Source: Dehalococcoidia bacterium
Lineage (GTDB): Bacteria > Chloroflexota > Dehalococcoidia > GIF9 > AB-539-J10
DNA: 64,000 nucleotides
Direction of reading: 5' to 3'
Assembly (NCBI GenBank): GCA_030615625.1
Contig: JAUWYX010000003.1
Coordinates: 62,001 to 126,000 of the forward strand
A model generated the notes under the pieces. The model did not search any database, was not told where the DNA came from, and worked only from the letters and a program-made list of their open reading frames with translations. The first letter of the stretch is position 1. Every line of letters begins with the position of its first letter. Of this stretch, positions 44,667 to 53,670 are shown in pieces. Position numbers and translations under genes: made by a program.

Positions 44667-45680
44667 CTACTTAGTACTCACTTCCCAGGTCTGCAGCCCA
44701 TTGAACTCAAAGGCAAAGTTGACGACCTTGCCGCCATGCTCTTCTAATTTTTGAGCTAAAATATGCCGCTTGTCAAACTCACACAGTAACAGGAGATAAC
44801 CGCCGCCGCCAGCTCCAAGTAGCTTCCCCCCGATGGCGCCATTTTGCAGGGCAACATCATATAACTCATCAATGTGCAGGTCAGTCATTCTCGGCGTAAA
44901 TTTCTTCTTGTTCTGCCACGTCTGATTCATGAGGTAGCCAAGCTCATCTATCTGTCCCAAAAGTAAAGCATTCTTCATGGCAATAGCCAATGCCTTGGTT
45001 TCATCAAGGGCGCGAACTACATCTTCTTTCTTTTCCGTGTAGCCTCTCATCTGGTCATCGATAATTCCGGCTGACAGTCTAGTCTTACCGGTATAGCACA
45101 GCATGAGCCTGTATTCCAGCTCATTGATAATTTCCCTTTTGATTCTAAGAGGATTAACGATGGTCTTTTCGCCAAGAAACTCGATGAAATTGAAGCCACC
45201 GAAAGAGGCGGCGTACTGGTCCTGTTTTCCCCCTTTGATGCCAGCCTCTTGTCTCTCAATGCGATAGGCGAGTTCCGCGATATCATAATCACTAAGGGGC
45301 AGTCTCAACCGATGTCTAATAGCGCCAACCAAAGCCACAGTCATCGTGGACGAGGTTCCCAGCCCAGAACCTGGAGGTACATCGCTATGCAGAAAAAGGT
45401 CCATCCCATCTTTTACTCTCATCACCTTAATAGTTGCCTTGACCAGGTCTAGCTTACCATCGTAATCTAAATTGTCGGTGGTTGAATATCTAGCCACCAG
45501 GTTGTAATCAAGCGATACCACATTCACCGAATCATCGTTCCTGGTTGCTAAGCTGCAATAAGCGTACTTATCAATAGTTGTGCTTAAAACAACCCCACCC
45601 CTCTCTTCTGGGTACGGTGGAACATCTGTCCCGCCGCCACCGAAGCTGATTCTTAGTGGCGCTTTAGCACGAAAAATCAT
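44667..45680 (-). CDS. hddA: D-glycero-alpha-D-manno-heptose 7-phosphate kinase (GHMP family)
   Basis: A GHMP kinase of 337 residues. It begins [29 protein letters not shown] and has the ATP-binding [23 protein letters not shown] and the C-terminal [21 protein letters not shown]. It phosphorylates heptose-7-phosphate at C1 in the GDP-D,D-heptose pathway. No hddC (GDP-heptose pyrophosphorylase) is seen beside it. The related fucokinase/galactokinase activities cannot be excluded, but linkage with gmhA and gmhB makes the heptose role most likely. Confidence 0.9.
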   Translation of the reverse strand: MIFRAKAPLRISFGGGGTDVPPYPEERGGVVLSTTIDKYAYCSLATRNDDSVNVVSLDYNLVARYSTTDNLDYDGKLDLVKATIKVMRVKDGMDLFLHSDVPPGSGLGTSSTMTVALVGAIRHRLRLPLSDYDIAELAYRIERQEAGIKGGKQDQYAASFGGFNFIEFLGEKTIVNPLRIKREIINELEYRLMLCYTGKTRLSAGIIDDQMRGYTEKKEDVVRALDETKALAIAMKNALLLGQIDELGYLMNQTWQNKKKFTPRMTDLHIDELYDVALQNGAIGGKLLGAGGGGYLLLLCEFDKRHILAQKLEEHGGKVVNFAFEFNGLQTWEVSTK

Positions 45681-45701
45681 GGTACTTATATAGATGTAAA
45701 A

Positions 45702-46670
45702 CTAAGACCTCTTTGTCATGGCACGCCAATAATCTAGCAGGTCTATCATCGTCTTTTCAAAGGGTATACTTGGCTTCCATCCAGTTTGTTCCCTGAATTT
45801 TTCGACCGAAGGTATTTGTAAGGTAACATCAGAGGGTCTCAATAATCTAGCATCAACTTCTACTTTTATTTTTTTACCAACGGGAGATAAATCAAGCAAG
45901 GTATTTAGCATGTCTCCTACCTTCTTGGTTACTTCACCACCTATGTTATAAACTTCCCCGGGAATACCTTTTTCTAAGGCTAACCAATATGCGTTTACTA
46001 TATCCCTCACATCCATAAAAGTCCGTACAGAATCCAAATTACCCACGTATATAACAGGCTCTTTCCCCCCGGCTTCTATCTCTGCAATTTGTTTGGCAAA
46101 AGACGATTCGGCAAATACGGCACCACGCCTTGGTCCTGTATGGGTGAACGCCCTTGTTCTGATGGTTCGGAGATTGTATGACTTGAAATACTGATAGCTC
46201 AATAAATCCTCACCCACTTTGCTCACAGCATATGGGCTTTGGGGTCTCAGTGGGTTATTCTCGGTAATTGGTATTTCATTTTCATAGACCTGGCCATATA
46301 CCTCTGAGGAGCTACAAATATGTATAAGGGGATCAATACCAAAACGTCTTACAGTTTCGAGTATGTTTAAGGTACCAATTATGTTGGTCTCAAGAGTATC
46401 ACGGGGGGCGGTATAGCTGGTTTGCACATAAGATTGGGCTGCCAGGTGGAAGATTCTTTCAGGCTTTATTTCCTGAATTGCCAATACAACGGAATTTTCA
46501 TCTCTCAGGTCACAATCAATCAGTCTTACTTTATCCTCAGTTCCTCTAAGATTATCCAGAGGACTACGCCATCGCTTTATGCCATAGAGTTGAACATTAT
46601 CTTTTTTAAGACAATATTCGACAAGATGGCTGCCGACAAAGCCAGTGATACCGGTAATCAAAACCTTCAT
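45702..46670 (-). CDS. NAD-dependent sugar-nucleotide dehydratase/epimerase, GDP-mannose 4,6-dehydratase-like
   Basis: An extended SDR of 322 residues. It has LITGITGFVGSHLVEYCLKK for NAD, LAAQSYVQTSY, CSSSEVYGQV with the catalytic Ser-Ser-Glu, and YAVSKVGEDLLSYQYF with Tyr-x3-Lys. The run THTGPRRGAVFAESSFAKQIA is typical of the GMD/RMD group. Placed ahead of hddA-gmhA-gmhB, it could act on GDP-heptose to give a 6-deoxy-heptose (DmhA-like), or on GDP-mannose. A TGGAGG ribosome site supports the start. Confidence 0.87.
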   Translation of the reverse strand: MKVLITGITGFVGSHLVEYCLKKDNVQLYGIKRWRSPLDNLRGTEDKVRLIDCDLRDENSVVLAIQEIKPERIFHLAAQSYVQTSYTAPRDTLETNIIGTLNILETVRRFGIDPLIHICSSSEVYGQVYENEIPITENNPLRPQSPYAVSKVGEDLLSYQYFKSYNLRTIRTRAFTHTGPRRGAVFAESSFAKQIAEIEAGGKEPVIYVGNLDSVRTFMDVRDIVNAYWLALEKGIPGEVYNIGGEVTKKVGDMLNTLLDLSPVGKKIKVEVDARLLRPSDVTLQIPSVEKFREQTGWKPSIPFEKTMIDLLDYWRAMTKRS

Positions 46671-46813
46671 AACAAACCTCCATATATTTCAACGAATAAA
46701 GATTTATACTGAACCTTCCCGATGTTTTTTGGTGACATTTGCTTATTCGAGGAAGTCATTTCCTTTTTGAAAAGTATATATTTTTATTTACGCGAGGATT
46801 ACTAAAAAAGTAC

Positions 46814-49800
46814 TTACAAGTTTTTGATCAAATTGTTGAACTGTTCCTTAGCCATCTCGTAGGAAAAACACCTCCGAATATGCTCAAGCGAGTTTCTTGA
46901 AAGTTTACTCCACAACTCCTCCTCATTATAGAGCAGAATGACCCTCTGGACAAACTCCTGAGGGTCGTCGGCTACCAATACGTTTTGTTCATCGACCAAC
47001 CTTATGCCCTCTGAACCAACGGACGTCGTTACTACAGGCACCCCGTAGCTCATGCTAAGAAGTATCTTTCCCTTCACTCCAGCACCATATCGCAGCGGGG
47101 CAACAAAGACTTTACAGTTCTCAAAATAGGGAGCCAAATCTTTGATATAACCTGTTACCACTACCGCATCGGACTGCAGTGCTAGCACCTCTTTTGGGGG
47201 ATTGCTACCCACAATATAGAAACGCACATCAGGCATCCGTTGCTTTATCAGAGGGAATATTTCCTTTACAAAATAAACTACCGCGTCAACATTGGGGAGA
47301 TGGGCAAAACCACCGATAAACAGGATATCTTTTCTCTCTGAGAATTGTTTCTGTGGACTTTTCACGCTGTGCACGGAGCGAATTATAACTTCAACGTTAA
47401 GTGACGGGTCTTCCTTGAGGAGTATTCCTTTCTCCACGGGGCTGACTACAAAAGTAATATCACTGTTTCGCGCTAGATGCAGTTCGGTTGTTTTCCATTC
47501 CTCAGCCTGCTTTAGCAGTTTCTCGTTGTTTTCAATACTTGCTCGCCTGGACTCCCTGAGAAAGTTAAGGTCTACAGTATCATATACGACCTTAGCCCTG
47601 ATACAATCCCGTTTTACCCTATCCAAGTACTTCATAGCTATATATGCCCGGCTCAGAATAACTACGTCAAAGAGTCTGCCGCACTTTTTGATATAATCTT
47701 CAACTGAGACAACATAAGGAGCATAAATAACCTCTATGCCTTTCTGCTGTAGCTCTTCGGTGTATGGCTCAAGTCTTAGTAAGTTATCTCCAATAAATGT
47801 GACCTTGTTTCCAAGTTCTACTAATATCTTGAGCATGCTGAACATATCAAAAGAACCAGCATCCTTGTCATATGTAGGAACATAATTGTCTATTACAAGT
47901 ATTCTTTTCCCTGGGACCCTATCCCTTGCTAAAAAAGCATTTTCAGCAGCAGGGGGGTAATGGTGTTTTTGAAGTACCGGACTCCACTTTCCTACAAATT
48001 TTGGCCTGTTTATTTCCTGGTATTTCTTGATACCCGAGGATGTGTCTGTGCCACAACTTACTCCTTCGAAGTGGGCAATCACCGACATCGGCTGATACGT
48101 AACCCTGTATCCCAGATTTCTGATTGCAAAGCAAAGGTCAGCGTCCTCATAATAGCCGGGCTTGAATCTCTCATCGAAGCCACCTATTTTTTCAAATAGC
48201 TCTCTTTTCACCGTAAGACTGGCGCCTGAACAATAATCGACTTCTCTAACGTAGTTATACTCTGGCTTGTCCGGGTCGTCTCCTCGACCATAATTCCAAC
48301 CAGAACCATCGTTCCAGATTATCCCTCCAGCTTCCTGCAGGGTCCCACCTGGGTAAACAAGCTTGGAGCCGACAGCGCCGACGTCCTCTCTCTTTATGAC
48401 TTTTAACAAAGGCGGTAACCAATCCTTGGTAACCATCGTATCGTTATTCAGGAACAAGATGTGATTGCCTTTGCTTGCCTTGGCTCCCCGGTTGCAGGAT
48501 TCTATAAACCCGGCATTCTGTTTATTCGTAACTAAATGTAAGTTTTTGACCTTGGACAGCACTTCGGCGGTTGCATCAGTAGAAGCATCGTCTATCACAA
48601 CGACCTCATAATTGCCATCTGTGTTTTCACAAATCGACTTCAGGCAATTAAGAGTATACTTCCAGCTATTGTATGCAGGGATAACAATAGATACCTCTGG
48701 CTTCTGAGAAGGCACGGGGAAAACCAGTTTATCCGCCTCTTTTTTTGATATAGAAGCGTTGAACTTCGCTAAGTCATGACGAGGTTTTTTTATTACAGCA
48801 CGTCTAAGAATGAGCCAGAGCCGTACTTTTCTGAAGAAGCTTTTCCAGCCTTCGTTGAGGATGACCCTGATGCCGGTCAGCCCAAGTTCGTAGTAATAGC
48901 GACGGCGGGTGCCGCGGGGCAGCAGCCTTTCGACTACTCTCTGGTAGCGGTTTACAAGCTGCATAGGTATGCTTCGCTGAATCTGCTGCATCTGGTATTC
49001 CAGGCTATGTATCTGGTATTCCAGGCTGTCTATCTGGTATTTCAGGCTGTCTATCTGGTATTTCAGGCTGTTTATCTGGGCGACCTTTTCTTGGAGATTT
49101 GTTTCAAGAGAGCTTATCTGGGCGGCCTGGCGTTTGGCTTGAGCAGCAAGAGTTTCCACTTGATTCTGCAAATAATGAATCTGAAAGTTTCTTTCCTGTA
49201 AAATAGCTTGCTGATTCTTTGTTTGTGATTTACGCCGGGTAATAATCGGCTCAGCGTCCACAGTTATAACTTGCTTAAGCACAATGTCTTTTATTTTGAG
49301 TTTATGTTCTTGCAAAACCTTGAAATCATTAGCCAACGCGGTGGAATAGTCAGGCTTGCTGTTCTGAAGCTCTTCGAATCTGGCTTTTAGTTCGTCAAAA
49401 CTCCTGAACAGGTAGCTATCAAGCTTTCTGTCTTCCATAAAGAATCTTTGTTTATCTTGACTGTCGTATAAAACAAAAGGGACATTGTGAACGTAAGCAA
49501 AAATAGCCCCATGAAGGGACGTACAGATGAAATAATCGAAATTCCCTATGACGGTGTATATTTCTTCAGGCCTTAAAATCGGAAGCAATGTAGAATTTTT
49601 CACCTTCTGGCTAAGTCTTCCCATGGATGTGAAATCACGGTTGTAATGGGTAATCGGCAAAAAGTAGATATGAAAAGGCTGCTTTGATAGATACTCGGCA
49701 AACGCTTTCTCATCTACCACTCCCTCACACAGGTGAACACCGATGCTGGGTTTCTGAATCTTCAGGTCGAAACGAGGTAGGTCTTTGAGTAGCATAGTAG

Positions 49801-50167
49801 TGCAGGGCACCACTGTGACTTCTCTGCTGAGGCAGGAAAGCTTCTGTTTATCCCCCTTGCTTCTGACAGTGACATAAAGATAATCATTAAGATATTGGAG
49901 GTCATCTGGGGAACCAAATATGCCACAACAGTTGAGAATGTGTTTGCCAGGCACTCTAAATTTGTCATAGAAGAAATCTGGACTGGGTTGCAGAAGATAA
50001 CCACCACCAATGATTATCGTCCGGTAGTCACTCGGATTAAACCTGCCGGGGACAAGCTCTTCATAGTCCACCCCCATTTCAGCCAGCATCTCCCTTACGC
50101 TTATACCAACAGCCTGGTCGCCAACGTTGCCGCTAATATTATCGTAAAGAATGCCTACTTTTTTCAT
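46814..50167 (-). CDS. Three-domain glycan protein: polysaccharide pyruvyl transferase, coiled coil, GT2 and GT4
   Basis: At 1117 residues this is a fusion. Residues 1-310 form a polysaccharide pyruvyl transferase domain (GGGYLLQPSPDFF; FICTSLHGAIFAYVHNVPFVLYD). Residues about 318-400 are a coiled coil with five 7-residue repeats such as QIDSLKY. About 485-740 is a family 2 glycosyltransferase (SIVIPAYNSWKYTLNCLKS, VVIDDASTDATAEVL, FLNNDTMVTKDW). About 755-1117 is a family 4 glycosyltransferase (ILVIDNYVPTYDKDAGSFDM; FVAPLRYGAGVKGKILLSMSYGVPVVTTSVGSEG). It starts four bases inside the ABC ATPase gene. It may add several residues and a ketal-pyruvate to one chain. Confidence 0.9.
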   Translation of the reverse strand: MKKVGILYDNISGNVGDQAVGISVREMLAEMGVDYEELVPGRFNPSDYRTIIIGGGYLLQPSPDFFYDKFRVPGKHILNCCGIFGSPDDLQYLNDYLYVTVRSKGDKQKLSCLSREVTVVPCTTMLLKDLPRFDLKIQKPSIGVHLCEGVVDEKAFAEYLSKQPFHIYFLPITHYNRDFTSMGRLSQKVKNSTLLPILRPEEIYTVIGNFDYFICTSLHGAIFAYVHNVPFVLYDSQDKQRFFMEDRKLDSYLFRSFDELKARFEELQNSKPDYSTALANDFKVLQEHKLKIKDIVLKQVITVDAEPIITRRKSQTKNQQAILQERNFQIHYLQNQVETLAAQAKRQAAQISSLETNLQEKVAQINSLKYQIDSLKYQIDSLEYQIHSLEYQMQQIQRSIPMQLVNRYQRVVERLLPRGTRRRYYYELGLTGIRVILNEGWKSFFRKVRLWLILRRAVIKKPRHDLAKFNASISKKEADKLVFPVPSQKPEVSIVIPAYNSWKYTLNCLKSICENTDGNYEVVVIDDASTDATAEVLSKVKNLHLVTNKQNAGFIESCNRGAKASKGNHILFLNNDTMVTKDWLPPLLKVIKREDVGAVGSKLVYPGGTLQEAGGIIWNDGSGWNYGRGDDPDKPEYNYVREVDYCSGASLTVKRELFEKIGGFDERFKPGYYEDADLCFAIRNLGYRVTYQPMSVIAHFEGVSCGTDTSSGIKKYQEINRPKFVGKWSPVLQKHHYPPAAENAFLARDRVPGKRILVIDNYVPTYDKDAGSFDMFSMLKILVELGNKVTFIGDNLLRLEPYTEELQQKGIEVIYAPYVVSVEDYIKKCGRLFDVVILSRAYIAMKYLDRVKRDCIRAKVVYDTVDLNFLRESRRASIENNEKLLKQAEEWKTTELHLARNSDITFVVSPVEKGILLKEDPSLNVEVIIRSVHSVKSPQKQFSERKDILFIGGFAHLPNVDAVVYFVKEIFPLIKQRMPDVRFYIVGSNPPKEVLALQSDAVVVTGYIKDLAPYFENCKVFVAPLRYGAGVKGKILLSMSYGVPVVTTSVGSEGIRLVDEQNVLVADDPQEFVQRVILLYNEEELWSKLSRNSLEHIRRCFSYEMAKEQFNNLIKNL
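48991..49080 (-). repeat. 21-bp tandem repeats encoding coiled-coil heptads
   Basis: Units beginning at 48991, 49012, 49033, 49054 and 49075 repeat with a period of exactly 21 bases (TCTGGTATTTCAGGCTGTCTA on one strand). They encode Q-I-D-S-L-K/E-Y heptads on the minus strand. The last copy runs into diverged sequence. Each copy adds one heptad without breaking the frame. Confidence 0.9.
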
Positions 50168-50904
50168 TTCCCTTGCAAGAGCGCTAGATAGTCGTTTATT
50201 ACCTTTTCAGTATCACCCATGGTAACAATCCGGCCCTCGTTCAACAGCATCGACCGCTGGCACAGTGCCTTCACTGTATCCAGAGCATGGGAGACGAAAA
50301 CTATAGTCTTGCCCTCGGCTTTGAACTGGCTCATCTTGTCCCGGCATTTTTTCTTGAAGGCTTCATCGCCCACGGCGAAGACTTCGTCTATGAGGAAGGT
50401 GTCCGGGTTGGCGTGAATGGCTGTGGCAAAAGCCAACCGCAGGGTCATGCCGGAGGAGAAATTTTTCAGCTTCATGGTTTCGAATTTTTTGAGCTCGGCG
50501 AAGTCGAAGATGTCGTCGTATATCCTGTCCACCTGCTTGCGTCTCAGACCCAGGATGGAGGAGTAGATGTAAACGTTTTCCTTAGCTGTGAGTTCCGGCT
50601 GAAAGCCAACGCCCAGCTCGAGGAAGGAGGCAACTTTGCCGTCCAGGGCAACTGAGCCGCTATCGGAGTATAAGACCCTGGCCAGTATTTTAAGCAGCGT
50701 GCTCTTTCCGGAACCGTTCCTGCCGATTATGCCCAGGGCTTCGCCTTTGTTGACCTCGAAGCTGACATCTTTCAGCGCCCAGAACTCTTCGTAGTCGAAT
50801 TGCCTTTTAATCAGGCCGACTATGTTCTGGAAGACTGTGTTCTTTTTTTCGTGGGGGATGCGGAATTTCTTGGAGATGTTGTCAACGATTATGGCACTCA
50901 TCAT
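50164..50904 (-). CDS. Polysaccharide ABC exporter, ATP-binding protein (Wzt/TagH type)
   Basis: An ABC ATPase of 246 residues. It carries Walker A ALGIIGRNGSGKSTLLKILAR, Q-loop-region GFQPELTAKENVYIYSSILG, signature LKNFSSGMTLRLAFATAI and Walker B TFLIDEVFAVGDE. It lacks the long C-terminal carbohydrate-binding domain of Wzt from E. coli O8/O9, so export may not need a chain-end modification. Two ATGs (50904, 50901) are possible. It overlaps the permease gene by four bases. It drives export of the glycan built by the surrounding enzymes. Confidence 0.93.
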   Translation of the reverse strand: MMSAIIVDNISKKFRIPHEKKNTVFQNIVGLIKRQFDYEEFWALKDVSFEVNKGEALGIIGRNGSGKSTLLKILARVLYSDSGSVALDGKVASFLELGVGFQPELTAKENVYIYSSILGLRRKQVDRIYDDIFDFAELKKFETMKLKNFSSGMTLRLAFATAIHANPDTFLIDEVFAVGDEAFKKKCRDKMSQFKAEGKTIVFVSHALDTVKALCQRSMLLNEGRIVTMGDTEKVINDYLALLQGK

Positions 50905-51653
50905 ATCTCCTCGGCGAAGCGGCGCTGTAATTTGCTGAAGACAAAGCTGCCCACGAGATAGGCAGCGATGGCGAAACCGATGACAACCGCAATGCTGTAC
51001 AGTGAAGGTAAATCACCGGCGACCATTACATCGCGGTACATGCCTATAAACAGAGTTACCGGGTTGAGCAGGTAATAGAACATTAGATGAGCGGGAATTA
51101 TGGACAGGGGATAGATAATAGGTGAGCAGAAGAACAGGACACTGATCAACACCTCCCATATCTGGTTGAGGTCACGGAAGTAAACGAAGAGGGAGGATAG
51201 GAGCAGCCCGGCACCGAAAATGAACCAGAAGTAGATGATGTGAATTAGAGGGAACAGGAGCACGGTGACGGGTAGATATCCGAGCAAGACGAATAGTATG
51301 GGCAGCAGGACTATGAACTCAAGCAGGGAGCTTATGAGGTTGGCCAGGGCAGTGCTCAGGACCAGTATCTGCCGGGGTATATAGACTTTGGTCACCAGGC
51401 TGGGCTTGCCGACGATGGCGCCGAGGGAAGCGGAGGTGGCGATGGAGAAAAACCGCCAGGCCATTATGCCTACCAGCAAATTTATGGCGAAATTCTCCTC
51501 GCTACCGAAGAGATGTCTGAAGATAAAGTACAGGACCAGTGCCAGCAAAAGTGGGCTGAGCAGAGACCAGAAAAAGCCGAGGGAGGTATTCTGGTAGCGG
51601 TTTTTCAGGTCGACTACGGTCAGGGTCCTGATTAACTCTCGATATTGCCACAT
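50901..51653 (-). CDS. Polysaccharide ABC exporter, permease (Wzm/TagG type)
   Basis: A six-helix ABC-2 permease of 250 residues. It begins ELIRTLTVVDLKNRYQNTSLGFFWSLLSPLLLALVLYFIF, the usual amphipathic start plus first helix. It continues with GIMAWRFFSIATSASLGAI, YFRDLNQIWEVLISVLFFCSPIIYPLSIIPA and a last helix near VIGFAIAAYLVGSFVFSKLQRR. Together with the ATPase just downstream it should export lipid-linked polysaccharide. Confidence 0.93.
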   Translation of the reverse strand: MWQYRELIRTLTVVDLKNRYQNTSLGFFWSLLSPLLLALVLYFIFRHLFGSEENFAINLLVGIMAWRFFSIATSASLGAIVGKPSLVTKVYIPRQILVLSTALANLISSLLEFIVLLPILFVLLGYLPVTVLLFPLIHIIYFWFIFGAGLLLSSLFVYFRDLNQIWEVLISVLFFCSPIIYPLSIIPAHLMFYYLLNPVTLFIGMYRDVMVAGDLPSLYSIAVVIGFAIAAYLVGSFVFSKLQRRFAEEI

Positions 51654-51726
51654 TTTATGGTTTATATTATAGCTGCTCAGAGGCTATGTGTCATCCAATT
51701 TCTGGTATCAAAGCGGGAGTAAATCT

Positions 51727-52695
51727 TCACCGAATGCCCCATAATTGAGCCCAGGCTAAGTTCCAGTTTAACCGCTGAAACAAAGTGAGGTCGGAGGCCT
51801 TTCTTAGTGATTGATACTGGTCTCGCCTCTGCTTTATATTGCTCCGCTCTCGCCACAGCGAAGCCAGGGCATCGGATTTGGCCCTGATATATGACCTGCC
51901 CTTGGCCAGAGTGTAGACTATTATCATGAGCTCTATTACCAGGAAAATAGGCAGGCAAGCTAGTAAGGTTAAAGGCCTTAGCGTGCTCAATAGCAGAGTT
52001 TGCCGATTTTTCTCGAGACGAAATAGTTTCCCTGGGTCCATCTTCAGGCTGTATTTATGGAAGACCATGGATTCGGGCAGGCAATATACTTCATAACCCA
52101 TCAAACGCAAGAGCCAGGAGACGATTACATCGTCGTTCCCCATAAAACACCATCCAGGCGCACCACCCATCTGCTCGAGTAACTGACGCCTAATCAGGTA
52201 GGAGCAACCGCTAACACCGGGCACGTTCTCAGGAGTGACTGAATTATTATCCTCTTTGCCCAGGCCGCGGCAAAAGCCCAGGCCTGTGATATGAATATTC
52301 AAACCCAGGGCATTGATTTTAGTCCGGTCATCAAAGAGCAAAACCTTAGGCGTTACGGCTCCTACCTGCGGGTTCTCATCTAAAAAAGCTACCATAGAAC
52401 CTAGCCAGTTGGGAGCAACTTCAGTGTCTATATTAAGCGGCCCAATGTAGTCACCAGCAGCATAAGTTAAGCCGCTATTAATGCCACCAGCGTAACCTAA
52501 ATTGCTATCATTAACAACAAATGTTAAGTTAGGGAACTTGTTTCTAGCGTACTCCAGGCTCCCATCGCTGGAATTGTTGTCAACGAAAATAACCTCGAAA
52601 TTCGTATAGCTTTGTTTCAAGACTGATGAAATGCAAGCATCAAGATGCGGCATCCCATTATAATTTACTAAAATCACCGATGCTCTCTTTGCCAT
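51727..52695 (-). CDS. Family 2 glycosyltransferase, rhamnosyltransferase-like
   Basis: A GT-A-fold enzyme of 322 residues. The N-terminus RASVILVNYNGMPHLDACIS and the first Asp motif VIFVDNNSSDGSLEYAR are canonical. GPLNIDTEVAPNWLGSMVAF holds the metal-binding Asp, and GYAGGINSGLTYA is typical of the WcaA/rhamnosyltransferase group. A C-terminal hydrophobic helix (LTLLACLPIFLVIELMIIVYTL) anchors it in the membrane. An AAGGAAG ribosome site precedes the ATG. With rml genes in the island, rhamnose is a plausible donor sugar, though unproved. Confidence 0.9.
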   Translation of the reverse strand: MAKRASVILVNYNGMPHLDACISSVLKQSYTNFEVIFVDNNSSDGSLEYARNKFPNLTFVVNDSNLGYAGGINSGLTYAAGDYIGPLNIDTEVAPNWLGSMVAFLDENPQVGAVTPKVLLFDDRTKINALGLNIHITGLGFCRGLGKEDNNSVTPENVPGVSGCSYLIRRQLLEQMGGAPGWCFMGNDDVIVSWLLRLMGYEVYCLPESMVFHKYSLKMDPGKLFRLEKNRQTLLLSTLRPLTLLACLPIFLVIELMIIVYTLAKGRSYIRAKSDALASLWRERSNIKQRRDQYQSLRKASDLTLFQRLNWNLAWAQLWGIR

Positions 52696-52902
52696 AGCTT
52701 CCTTCAGACAGAACGCATATTAGTTATCTCCCTTTATAGTATGGCAACGTTTCTTGTTGGTTAATCCTTCACACAGGTTCTAGATGCGATTTCTGCCTCC
52801 AAATATGCGGCCGAGACCATTCCGAAGCGAATAGCGAATAAAGTGTTCGTCGCCTTATCCTAGCGCACTAGACACTTGACCCTAATTTCATGAACTTTGA
52901 TT

Positions 52903-53655
52903 TCAAGCATCTGCTTCCCTTCCCTTAACTTCGCCTATAAGTTTTCGTACCAGCAGCTTCACGGTCTTCAAGCCATCTTTGAGGACAGAGAGGCTAGATG
53001 TTCCGCCTTCCCAGTTGCAGCTTATTGGGACTTCAGCAATCGCCAGCTTATTTCTTGCCGCCTCATAAATCATCTCAGTCTCTATCTCAAATCCTCGTGA
53101 AATCAAGTTAAGCCGGTGCCAATTTCCCCTGCTAATTGCTTTAAAGCCACTCTCAGCATCTGCTACCTTTATCCACTTTATAGGACATTTAAAGAGAGTC
53201 ACTATCGGTAAGGAAAAGGAAATAATAATGGAGGTGATAAAAGAAGCTAAATTATTAGCAACTCTCCTTGGCCAATAGAAACCGAAAGCTTCTGAAGTAT
53301 GAAAATCCCTTGAACCAATAATTAGGTCAGCTTTATTTTGAAGGATAGGGGCGATTACGCTTGGTATATCTTCTGGATAATGAGCACCATCGCCATCGAG
53401 GAATACAAATATATCCCCGGTAGCAGAGCCGGCTCCACTTTTCATAGCCGCACCTTTTCCTAAACTTCTATCATGGGAAAGCGTCATCACACTACTACTC
53501 CTAGCGATGTCTTTGGTGTTGTCCTTCGAGCCATCATCGACAACGATTATCTCATACTCGTACGCAGAGAGGCTTTCTTTAATCCTGGGGATAAGACTAC
53601 CGATGGAGTTTGCCTCATCTCTTGCTGGTATGATTACACTCACCTTTTCACTCAA
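52903..53655 (-). CDS. Family 2 glycosyltransferase, dolichyl/polyprenyl-phosphate sugar synthase-like
   Basis: A 250-residue GT-A enzyme. VSVIIPARDEANSIGSLIPR, YEIIVVDDGSKDNTKDIARS and IFVFLDGDGAHYPEDIPSVI give the nucleotide and metal-binding motifs in DPM1/Ppm order. ADLIIGSRDF and ADAESGFKAISRGN follow. Such enzymes load mannose or glucose on a polyprenyl phosphate, a donor that a membrane glycosyltransferase such as STT3 or a GT-C could use. It lies 15 bases after the PseB-like gene. The 207-base gap to the next gene downstream (52696-52902) contains nothing clear. Confidence 0.88.
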   Translation of the reverse strand: MSEKVSVIIPARDEANSIGSLIPRIKESLSAYEYEIIVVDDGSKDNTKDIARSSSVMTLSHDRSLGKGAAMKSGAGSATGDIFVFLDGDGAHYPEDIPSVIAPILQNKADLIIGSRDFHTSEAFGFYWPRRVANNLASFITSIIISFSLPIVTLFKCPIKWIKVADAESGFKAISRGNWHRLNLISRGFEIETEMIYEAARNKLAIAEVPISCNWEGGTSSLSVLKDGLKTVKLLVRKLIGEVKGREADA

Positions 53656-53670
53656 TGAATGAATTCGCTC

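Noticed and set aside
48991-49080. Regularly spaced repeats as a possible CRISPR array
   Set aside because: The repeats are contiguous with a period of exactly 21 bases, have no spacers, and encode coiled-coil heptads in frame.
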